Translations under genes and position numbers: made by a program
Assembly (NCBI GenBank): GCA_964549155.1
Contig: CAZJUG010000031.1
Span: forward strand, 1 to 5,737
DNA: 5,737 nt
Reading direction: 5' to 3'
Source of the DNA: CAKZRD01 sp964549155
Lineage (GTDB): Archaea; Nanobdellota; Nanobdellia; Pacearchaeales; GW2011-AR1
Shown: one piece after another, positions 1 through 5,737 of the stretch
Numbering within the stretch: position 1 is the stretch's first letter
How the letters are laid out: each line of letters begins with the position of its first letter
The notes under the pieces: model-generated
Database searches by the model: none
Told to the model about the DNA's origin: nothing
The model's input: the letters and a program-made list of their open reading frames with translations, nothing else

Positions 1-114
1 AAAAGCTTCGATAGTGTTATCTATCTCTGGAGTTTCTCTATCTATATATTGAAATTTGTACTTCCTAGGGCATTGTTCAAAAGTTGAAACTCTTGAATGA
101 GAGTATGTTGCCAT
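1..114 (-). CDS. RecB-like PD-(D/E)XK nuclease, N-terminal fragment (cut by window edge)
   Basis: The minus strand from the ATG at 114-112 stays open for 38 codons to the window edge. The protein begins MATYSHSRVSTFEQCPRKYK and continues FQYIDRETPEIDNTIEAF. The pattern S-x-S-R-(V/L)-S-T-F-E-x-C-P-x-K-Y/F-K-F-x-Y-I-D is the recognisable N-terminus of archaeal RecB-family PD-(D/E)XK nucleases (PDDEXK_1 type, related to Cas4/AddB). These cut DNA in repair or recombination in the cytoplasm. The Cys in 'QCP' is where the Fe-S members of the family carry their first cluster Cys. The catalytic Asp/Glu-Lys motif lies beyond the window, so activity and cluster cannot be judged. The start is supported by a TATA-like box about 27 nt upstream and by family alignment at the extreme N-terminus. 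Nothing links it functionally to the surface-protein genes to its right. Confidence 0.75.
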   Translation of the reverse strand, partial: MATYSHSRVSTFEQCPRKYKFQYIDRETPEIDNTIEAF

Positions 115-132
115 GAAAATTGGAGTTAGGGG

Positions 133-141
133 TAATATAAA
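133..141 (-). promoter_or_regulatory. TATA box of the nuclease gene (leaderless type)
   Basis: Read on the minus strand this is TTTATATTA. Its upstream edge lies 27 nt before the ATG at 114 and its centre about 23 nt before it. That is close to the spacing expected between an archaeal TATA box and the transcription start, so the message would be leaderless or nearly so. No Shine-Dalgarno-like sequence is seen before the ATG. The box sits in the 56-bp gap after the CAP gene, so the nuclease probably has its own promoter. Confidence 0.5.
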
Positions 142-160
142 AGGTTTTGGAATCTAAATA

Positions 161-170
161 TTAAAAAAGG
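161..170 (-). terminator. T-tract terminator after the CAP gene
   Basis: On the minus strand the stop codon TAA (173-171) is followed at once by CC and a run of six T (168-163). Archaeal RNA polymerase terminates at short oligo-T tracts without a required hairpin, and no hairpin is seen here. The assignment rests only on position and composition. Confidence 0.35.
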
Positions 171-1274
171 TTAGAACTTGTTTTCCCAAACTTCTAAAGT
201 GTATTTTATATCTCCCCTATTCGCATGAAGAACAAGGGTGTTATTTGGTTTTATCTTTATATCCTTGGAAAGATTATTTGAAGTCATCTCAAAAATCTTA
301 TTATAAGACCTTCTTTCTAGAAGTTTCTCATAGTCTTCTGAACTATTCAAGAGATAAACTATTGCATTTTTGTTTGAATTAAATAATATCTTTACATCTG
401 ATTCATAGTTTATATTAACGTTCGCAAACTGAAGAGTATAGAAAATATCATGTTGGGAAAGGTAGTCATTCTTAAGAGTATTTTCATAAAATACCTTATT
501 TTGGGAAGCAATTACTAGAGTAAAACATCTCTTTTCAGAATTACACTCTGTAGCAACCCCTATATTTGTCATGTGTTCTGAAGAGAATCTCTCCATCCAG
601 AATTTTACAAGATTCATTTCCTCAAAATATTCCTCAGAAACATCCATATTAGAAGAAATAGTATAATCATACCAATAATTAGTCGAATCGATGAAGAAAA
701 TTTTCTTGTTGACCATTTCCTGACTAACCATTTCGTAATCAATACTTTCCCTATCAAGTCCTTCCAAAACCACCCTCTTAGCTAGAAGTTTTGCTATATC
801 ATTCAATCTTGAGTCGGATTTTAAGTCTTTAAATCCCAACAAACTTCTTTGTTCATTAATCTTCTGAATAATTTCTTCATTCTCTGATTCTAAATTATAA
901 TCTTCAATTCCCTTAGAAACATCATCAATTTCGTATTGATATACGTAGTACTCTTGTGAACCATAATTAATTGAATCTATTGACAAATCAAATAAAAAAG
1001 GAGTTTCAATGCCTTCGATAAAAAGACTTATTTCTCCAGGATAAAAATCTTGCCAGACTAAATCAATTTTTCCGTTCTTAACATCTCCAAGTTCGAAACC
1101 TCCTTGATACAAGACCCCTTCTAATCCTTCGCCAGTCTCATTTATAGAAAAGGTTAGAGTTACTTTTTCAGAGTAGACTGCCCAAGTGATAAATCCTACA
1201 AACAAAAGAAGGGCAATCGCAACACCTATAAGAACCAATCCGACCAAATGCCGTTTTTTTAATTCCTTTTTCAT
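171..1274 (-). CDS. Membrane-anchored CAP-domain (SCP/PR-1-like) surface protein
   Basis: 367 residues, ATG to TAA. The lysine-rich N-terminus (MKKELKKRH) is followed by one hydrophobic helix at about residues 10-34, a signal anchor that places the rest outside the cell. Residues 36-115 are beta-rich and contain T-x-E-G-L-E-G-V-L-Y, like a small transthyretin-type sandwich. Residues 132-259 resemble a CAP domain: INEQRSLLGFKDLKSDSRLN matches the usual 'N..R...Gl..L..d..L..iA' opening, and W226-M, S231-S-E-H234-M-T-N-I-G-V-A with a strand ending FTLVIAS match the closing part. The first CAP histidine, expected near residue 165, is Leu, while H234 remains; C244 and C250 may form a disulfide. 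Residues 277-367 are a further beta-rich segment ending in a D-I-K-Y-T-L-E-V strand, like beta-sandwich C-terminal domains of secreted proteins. The role is unknown; CAP proteins act as extracellular binding proteins or proteases. The gene is divergent from the DUF333/protease operon. The CAP call is from memory of the family pattern. Confidence 0.7.
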   Translation of the reverse strand: MKKELKKRHLVGLVLIGVAIALLLFVGFITWAVYSEKVTLTFSINETGEGLEGVLYQGGFELGDVKNGKIDLVWQDFYPGEISLFIEGIETPFLFDLSIDSINYGSQEYYVYQYEIDDVSKGIEDYNLESENEEIIQKINEQRSLLGFKDLKSDSRLNDIAKLLAKRVVLEGLDRESIDYEMVSQEMVNKKIFFIDSTNYWYDYTISSNMDVSEEYFEEMNLVKFWMERFSSEHMTNIGVATECNSEKRCFTLVIASQNKVFYENTLKNDYLSQHDIFYTLQFANVNINYESDVKILFNSNKNAIVYLLNSSEDYEKLLERRSYNKIFEMTSNNLSKDIKIKPNNTLVLHANRGDIKYTLEVWENKF

Positions 1275-1293
1275 GAGAATAATTAACTAAGCT

Positions 1294-1304
1294 ATTTTAA
1301 AAAT
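1294..1304 (-). promoter_or_regulatory. TATA box of the CAP-protein gene (leaderless type)
   Basis: The minus strand reads ATTTTTAAAAT, centred about 25 nt before the ATG at 1274. This spacing puts the transcription start at or next to the start codon. There is no purine-rich ribosome-binding site between box and ATG. It lies about 40 bp from the opposing box at 1336-1343, so the two promoters share one 90-bp region and a regulator bound there could affect both. Confidence 0.55.
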
Positions 1305-1335
1305 CTATTCTTTTTTAAGAGGGGCAGAAGTCAGG

Positions 1336-1344
1336 TTTAAAAAC
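1336..1344 (+). promoter_or_regulatory. TATA box of the DUF333-protease operon (leaderless type)
   Basis: TTTAAAAAC, beginning 29 nt before the ATG at 1365, with no Shine-Dalgarno in the interval (CATTGAAATTCTCTAGATTTT). The distance fits an archaeal promoter with transcription starting at the A of the ATG. The same nine bases recur at 5638-5646 ahead of the hairpin cluster. Confidence 0.6.
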
Positions 1345-1364
1345 ATTGAAATTCTCTAGATTTT

Positions 1365-1637
1365 ATGGAAAAACCAAGAAATCTCTTGAAGTGGATTTTG
1401 ATAATTATCGGATTGATAGTTCTCATTAGTTTAACAATTTTCTTTAGTTATAAAATAGACAAAGATGCCCCTATAAACTTAACTCAAGTTCCAAATCCGG
1501 CTTCTACACATTGTATTAATCTCGGTGGAGAATTAGAGATAAGAACAGATGAGAATGGCGGACAATCTGGAGTTTGTATAAAAAACGAAAAAGAGTGTGA
1601 AGAGTGGTCCCTTTTTAGAGGAGAGTGTGAACTATGA
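1365..1637 (+). CDS. Small membrane-anchored DUF333 protein
   Basis: 90 residues. After a short basic start (MEKPRNLLKW) there is one hydrophobic helix at about residues 9-28, leaving a short extracytoplasmic domain. Residues 44-88 form a DUF333 module (the family often labelled 'putative hemolysin' after weak evidence): N44-P-A-S, C50, G54-G55, E-I-R-T-D-E-N-G-G-Q-S-G, C71, C78-E-E-W81, and F-R-G-E-C88. Four cysteines suggest two disulfides. The module's biochemical function is not known. The gene is first in a two-gene operon and its TGA overlaps the ATG of the protease gene (ATGA at 1634-1637), so the two products are probably made in a coupled way. The same module type begins the mature protease (11 identities in 45 ungapped positions), which makes a role as partner or modulator of the protease plausible but unproven. 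The start is fixed by the leaderless promoter 29 nt upstream. Confidence 0.8.
   Translation: MEKPRNLLKWILIIIGLIVLISLTIFFSYKIDKDAPINLTQVPNPASTHCINLGGELEIRTDENGGQSGVCIKNEKECEEWSLFRGECEL
1618..1623 (+). promoter_or_regulatory. Ribosome-binding site of the protease gene, inside the DUF333 gene
   Basis: GAGGAG lies 10 nt before the ATG at 1634 and can pair with the CCTCC near the 3' end of archaeal 16S rRNA. It lies in the codons for the conserved R-G-E of the DUF333 ending FRGEC. The first gene of the operon seems to be leaderless, whereas this internal gene has a Shine-Dalgarno, a usual archaeal division of initiation modes. The ATGA overlap adds translational coupling. Confidence 0.5.
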
Positions 1638-4600
1638 GAAATAAACTATTTTTCAGCTTTTTTCTCTTTTTCTGTTTAATATCTTCTGTTTTAGCAATTT
1701 CAAATCCTTCTGCAAGATTTTGTGAAGAATCGGGAAAAGAATATGTTACTTTAGTTGAAGAAGATGGTTCTGAAAATGGATATTGTAATGTTTTGGGAAT
1801 CCTTGTGGATGGATGGGAATATTATAGAGCTAATCAAGAAATAGATTTAACAATAAAGACTTTTAGAGGGGGAGAAAAAAAGGAGAATAATCTATTAAGA
1901 GGTTCAGGAAATCAGATAATAAGAACTTCCAATGAAAATGTCCAAGAGGGATTAGAAGACCCATCGAGCCTAGCAAGGTTGTCTTCTTCGAGTTTTGATT
2001 GGAGAAGCCATAATGGTTTTGACTGGATGACTCCGGTTAGGAATCAGGGTTCTTGTGGAAGCTGTTCTGTTTTTTCTTCTGTTGCTGTTGCGGAAGCTAA
2101 AATAAATATTAATTTAGATAATTCGAGTTACAATGCTGATTTATCTGAACAAGATGCAGTTTCTAATGCACCCGGAGGAAGTTGCGAGGATGGTTGGCTT
2201 GAGAGAGATGTCCTTGATTATCTACGAAACCCAGGGGTTGTAAGAGAGTCATGTATGCCTTATACTCAAACAGATAGTGGAACCATGTGTGCAAATGGTC
2301 CCAATGAAAAATTAAAAGTTTCTAATTACGTTCAAATTAGTGCTAGTGCTAGTGCGATTAAAAATGCAATTTTAAGTCATGGGCCAGTAACTGCTTATCT
2401 ATTGGTTCTTGATACCTTTAATTCTTATAACGGAGGAATTTATACATCAGTAGGTGCTTCATATTATGAGGGCCTTCATTCAGTTTCTATTGTTGGTTAT
2501 AATGATACAGGAAGCTATTGGATTGTTAAAAATAGCTGGGGGACTGGATGGGGAGAATCTGGATATTTTAGAATATCTTATTCAGAAAATTCATTTGATT
2601 CTGATGCAGGGTGGTTTTATGATGATGGTGAATGGTATTATGGTGCAGATTATGGGATTTTCTTCTTAGATGACAGCTATTACATAACAGGCACAGACAT
2701 AACCACAAACCCTTCAATTTCTTCGTTTACAGCATCTACAACTTACAACAGAAGTAATGTCCCTATTTCTTTTTCAGTAAATACAAATCCAAATTCCTTG
2801 AAGTATCTATCTTCTGTTAAACTAAATGATGTTTCGATGAGTGGAAATCTTCAAACAGGAGGAGTATTTTCCTTAACAAGAAATACTTCTGAATTCGGAT
2901 GTACTGGAGAAACAGATTGTTCTTTGACTATTGTTTCCACAGATGATGCTGGCAGAACTTCAACATCTAATCTAAATGTAAAAGTAGATGATTTAGCTCC
3001 AAGGGTTACAAATTTTCAAATAAATAATGAAAGTTATTATGTTAAGGGAAGTCAAAATTTAGTTTTTAGTGTTAATGTGGAAGATGCAGATATTGATTCT
3101 GTGAAATTAAATAATGTTGAGATGGGCCGGTCTGGAACTTCTTATAGTTTAACTAGAAATCCTTCTCAATTAGGCTGTTCTTCAGATGGAATTTGTTTTT
3201 TCAACATAACTGCAATAGATAATGTGGGAAATACAAATAATTCTATTTACAAAACACTACATATAGATGATGTTCTTCCAATAATTAATTTAATAAATCT
3301 TACAAAAGATTTAGCTCAAACGGGAGAAAGAGTTCTTGTAATTATAAATGCTACAGATAATAATGGCGTTTCTTCTGTTGTAGCCGATGGAACATCCTTA
3401 ATTAATTCTGGAGGTCTTTGGATGGCTAATGTATCTCTAAAATCATCTCCTTTAGAAGTAATTGCTACAGACGTTGCAGGAAATGCTATAACAAATAATT
3501 CTATTACCTATATTCTTGATGACACTCCCCCTACATTGAATTTTAATTTAACTTATGAATCTCAAGAAGTTTCACAAAACAATTGGCATAATGCTTACCT
3601 AAATCTTAGTTTAAACGCTACTGATGAAAATGGTGTCTATTCCATAGAATGGAGATTTACAAACCAAACTAGTTGGAATCAATATTCAACCCCCTTATCT
3701 TTTTCAAATAATATTCCAAATAATATTATAATCTTTAGAGCTACAGATGAAGCAGGCAATATTGCCCCATCACAAATACTCAATCTAAGAATTGATAAGG
3801 ACTTTCCTTTGATAAATAATGTGGATTTGAATTTAAATAAAACAAATCCATCTAAAAACGTAAAACTTTTTATTAACACAATAGATACATTATCTGGAAT
3901 AAATGAAATAAAAGCAATTTTAGACGGAAATAACTACACTAATTTTCAAAAAGTAAATAATGATTATCAAATAACTTTAACAGCCCCATCTGAAGAAGGA
4001 ATATATCCTATTAATATAAGTGTAGAAGACAATGCAGGAAATATTAATACCTCTAGCATTCTTTTAGAAGTTGTTAATAATGTCCCATTAGTTATTCCAT
4101 CATTGCCTTCTGGAAGTTATGTGGGGGACAATACTGAGATAACATTTAATCTTGAGAATGTTGTTAATGGGACCTACAATTCAACTGGAGGGGGCTTGGT
4201 GAATATTACCAATGAAACAGAAAAAACCATAACTGTTCTTATTGATAATTATCCATATACTGTAATCTTTAATGTAACAAATGGAGAAGATACATTCTAC
4301 CAAGAATTTTCCTATTTATTAGATACGAGTTCTCCTGATTTAGTTATAAATAATTTACCTGTTTTTTATAATTTAAATGGAACTTATAGAATAAATTTTG
4401 ATTGTTCTGATGATTTTTCAGGAGTTAAAAACACCTTATTTTATATAAATGAACAATTAATTGAAAACATTTCTTCCAGCACGAATTTTTATGATTTGGA
4501 TACATTGAGATTGGCTAATTCAAATCACACATTAAAATTTGTTTGTTACGATTACTCGAATAATTTCAATGGAACCGAAATTAATATTTCTGTTAGTAAT

Positions 4601-5636
4601 ATTCCCTTAACTCAATCAGTACAGAGGGGACAAGCTTCTTTTGAGACTACTCCTTTTGGAGAATACGTTACAATTATAACCTCTCTTAATTCTTCACAGG
4701 CAATATTATCTATTTTGGTGGGAGATAATATCGGAGCCACTATCCCTTCAGATGTAAACCAAGAAATTCTTTATTTGAATATAACTGCTTCTGCTCAATC
4801 AAAATCAAAGGTTTATTTTGATTTGCCTAAGGATCTCTTAGTAGGCATTGACCTCTCGAAGATAAAAATGTGGGAAAAGCATGATGGAGACTCTGCATTC
4901 AATGGACCAAAATCTGTTTTCTTAGTAGAAGAAAGAGAAACAGAATATGTTTTTTATTTTGAAACAGATAGTTATTCAGAATTTATAATAGGTGAACAAA
5001 AAACTTCAACACCCCCTTCCAATAACGGAGGTGGTGGAGGTGGTGGTGGAGGTGGAGGTNNNNNNNNNNCATCAAAAAACTTCTTCGGGTGGTTGGGTGT
5101 TGGTAGTTGTTGGTGGTGTTGTTGGTGGTGTAGGTGGAGGTGGTGGTGGCCCTGCACCTAAAATACAATTTTTAGATGAAAATCAGATGAGGACCCAACA
5201 AAGAGTTTCTTTATCAAATGGAGAAAAAATGACATTTAGGCTTTCAAATCAAAATAATCACAGCCTAACTATAAATGAAATTCTTGAAGAAAGTGTAAAT
5301 TTAACAATTGCTAGCGAACCTGTAAATTTAATGCTTTTTGTAGGGGAAGAGGTCAAGTTAAATCTTACAGACTCGGAATATTATGACTTATACATTAAAT
5401 TAGAATCAATAGAACAAAATAATGCAAATATAACTATAAAAGAAATTAAAGAGGCAATCTTTGTACAGCCTGAAGAGCCTGAAGAAGAATCAAGAGATTA
5501 TCCTTGGATGATTATCTCTTTAATTGTAATTATATTTGTAATTATTTCTGTTTATTTCTTACGAAAAAACAAAAATAAGAATGATGAGAAATCCAAAAAG
5601 AAACAAGTTAGGAAGAATAAAAAGAAAAATAAATAG
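1634..5636 (+). CDS. Giant secreted papain-like (C1A) cysteine protease with DUF333, Ig-like stalk and C-terminal membrane anchor; interrupted only by the N gap
   Basis: About 1330 residues plus unresolved linker. Signal peptide 1-21 (...SSVLA|IS). DUF333 module 24-68 (N24-P, C30, G45, C51, W61, R65). Residues 69-118 link to the protease and lack the ERFNIN pattern of I29 propeptides. C1A domain about 120-345: Q138 of NQGSCGSC is the oxyanion Gln, C144 the nucleophile, H282 (LHSVSIVGY) the base and N300 (KNSWGTGWGESGYFRI) the third residue; S171-E-Q also matches. C-to-H spacing is 138, near papain's 134. Residues about 356-989 hold seven Ig-like repeats of 80-95 residues with A-T-D-x-x-G-N motifs; the first two each carry a Cys pair (423/429, 515/521). 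Residues about 1000-1120 resemble a PGF-pre-PGF domain (KVYFDLPKDLL...KIKMWEKHDG...YVFYFETDSYSEF). Then come a Gly-rich linker with the gap, a small beta domain (about 5190-5450), one transmembrane helix (5502-5561) and a tail with 14 Lys/Arg in 24. The reading frame before the gap ends with codon 5057-5059 and resumes at 5070-5072, so the true gap should be a multiple of three. The protease should act outside the cell on an unknown substrate. Confidence 0.85.
5027..5150 (+). repeat. Low-complexity GGN (Gly-rich) linker tract
   Basis: Positions 5027-5059 are eleven consecutive Gly codons (GGA/GGT). After the gap and a short HQKTSS stretch, 5088-5150 is again GGT/GTT-rich, coding a Gly-Val-rich stretch ending in six Gly before P-A-P. 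It acts as a flexible linker between the PGF-pre-PGF-like domain and the membrane-proximal domain. An 11-base direct repeat, CAAAAAACTTC, occurs at 4997-5007 and 5073-5083 and codes QKTS both times in the corrected frame. Such sequence is prone to slippage and poor assembly, which probably explains the gap. Confidence 0.8.
5060..5069. other. Assembly gap of ten Ns inside the protease gene
   Basis: Ten ambiguous bases sit inside the Gly-rich linker. Ten is not a multiple of three and breaks the frame. The old frame continues only as a Trp/Cys-rich nonsense tail to a stop near 5161, one other frame stops within twelve codons, and the third gives a sensible linker, beta domain, transmembrane helix and basic tail to the TAG at 5634-5636. 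The gap length is therefore a placeholder, not a real frameshift. Confidence 0.9.
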
Positions 5637-5646
5637 TTTTAAAAAC
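5637..5646 (+). promoter_or_regulatory. Candidate TATA box directly after the protease stop codon
   Basis: TTTTAAAAAC follows the TAG at 5634-5636. It contains the same TTTAAAAAC as the operon promoter at 1336-1344. Using that promoter's 29-nt spacing, transcription would begin at G5667, the first base of the hairpin cluster. It could drive a small RNA or a gene beyond the window; in an AT-rich genome it may also be chance. Confidence 0.3.
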
Positions 5647-5666
5647 CTCTAATCCTTACATTATTT

Positions 5667-5731
5667 GTTCAACTTCGGTTGAATTATTTGACTTCGGTCA
5701 AATATGGGAGAGCAGATTCGTCTATTCTCCC
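5667..5731 (+). other. Three tandem UUCG-tetraloop hairpins (compound terminator or candidate small RNA)
   Basis: Hairpin 1 is TTCAAC-TTCG-GTTGAA (5668-5683, plus a G-T pair at 5667/5684). Hairpin 2 is TATTTGAC-TTCG-GTCAAATA (5685-5704, 8 bp). Hairpin 3 spans 5706-5731: GGGAGA pairs with TCTCCC, then one G-T pair, one C-A mismatch and AGA-TTCG-TCT. The three abut with at most one base between them. The first two have the extra-stable cUUCGg closing pair. The loops read UUCG only on the plus strand, so the RNA of interest is transcribed left to right. No ORF covers the region. It may end the protease mRNA or be an independent structured RNA. Confidence 0.65.
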
Positions 5732-5735
5732 TTTT
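5706..5735 (+). terminator. Hairpin plus T-run, terminator-like
   Basis: The third hairpin has a GC-rich base (GGGAGA/TCTCCC) and is followed directly by TTTT (5732-5735) and then AT, the form of an intrinsic terminator. Archaea mainly need the T-run, so the hairpin may instead stabilise the 3' end. It lies 70 nt past the stop codon of the protease gene. Confidence 0.5.
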
Positions 5736-5737
5736 AT

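Noticed and set aside
89..104. Inverted repeat ACTCT-N6-AGAGT
   Set aside because: It lies in codons for the conserved Y-S-H-S-R-V start of the nuclease; short stem, no sign of an operator.
2338..2356. Short AGTGCT tandem repeat
   Set aside because: About three copies coding S-A-S-A-S-A in the protease domain; too short to be a meaningful repeat element.
2454..2669. 71-codon ORF inside the protease domain in another frame
   Set aside because: It shadows the strongly conserved His and Asn region of the C1A domain and has no promoter or recognisable product.
3679..3879. 66-codon minus-strand ORF opposite the Ig-like stalk
   Set aside because: No promoter or ribosome-binding site and no recognisable motif; opposite a well supported coding frame.
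5070..5161. Continuation of the upstream frame through the gap as a Trp/Cys-rich C-terminus
   Set aside because: It is GGT-repeat DNA read in the wrong frame because ten Ns were inserted; the other frame gives a coherent linker, beta domain, membrane helix and tail.
4972..5168. Minus-strand Pro/His-rich ORFs across the linker
   Set aside because: They are the complement of GGN repeats plus Ns, not genes.
4992..5636. Separate gene starting with GTG at 4992
   Set aside because: Its first residues overlap the real frame and its start is an artefact of the gap; from 5070 onward it is the 3' part of the protease gene.
1..5737. CRISPR array, insertion sequence, tRNA or attachment site
   Set aside because: No spaced direct repeats, terminal inverted repeats, transposase, cloverleaf or duplicated target site was seen; no gene-free stretch exceeds about 100 bases.

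Overview
The window looks like a piece of an AT-rich archaeal genome, most likely a small-genome DPANN lineage of the Woesearchaeota/Pacearchaeota type. This placement is inferred from gene style and promoters; no rRNA or marker gene is present. The archaeal signs are TTTAAAAA-type TATA boxes about 23-29 nt ahead of start codons with no leader or Shine-Dalgarno, a PGF-pre-PGF-like domain, and a very Asn/Thr/Ser-rich surface protein with about 30 N-glycosylation sequons. The sequence carries a 10-N assembly gap, so it is a draft or metagenomic scaffold.

Layout, left to right. (1) Positions 1-114, minus strand: the first 38 codons of a RecB-like PD-(D/E)XK nuclease gene, cut by the window edge. 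It was recovered by reading the flank by hand. (2) Positions 171-1274, minus strand: a membrane-anchored extracytoplasmic protein with a CAP (SCP/PR-1-like) domain between two beta-rich segments. (3) Positions 1275-1364: a 90-bp divergent promoter region with one TATA box for each direction. (4) Positions 1365-1637, plus strand: a 90-residue membrane-anchored DUF333 protein. (5) Positions 1634-5636, plus strand, overlapping the previous gene by ATGA: one very large gene broken only by the N gap. It encodes a secreted C1A (papain-like) cysteine protease with an N-terminal DUF333 module, a long stalk of Ig-like repeats, a PGF-pre-PGF-like domain, a Gly-rich linker, a small beta domain, a transmembrane helix and a very basic cytoplasmic tail. 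Software that trusts the ten Ns would split it into a 1175-residue ORF with a nonsense tail and a separate 3' ORF. (6) Positions 5637-5737: a TATA-like box followed by three back-to-back hairpins, each with a UUCG tetraloop, the last followed by TTTT. This is a compound terminator or a candidate small RNA.

How the parts may work together (inference): the DUF333 protein and the giant protease form a translationally coupled operon of cell-surface proteins sharing one module type, so the small protein may be a partner, regulator or inhibitor of the protease. The divergent CAP protein is also anchored outside the membrane and shares the intergenic control region. The cluster therefore looks like a cell-surface processing or interaction locus. 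The nuclease at the left edge is probably an unrelated neighbour with its own promoter.
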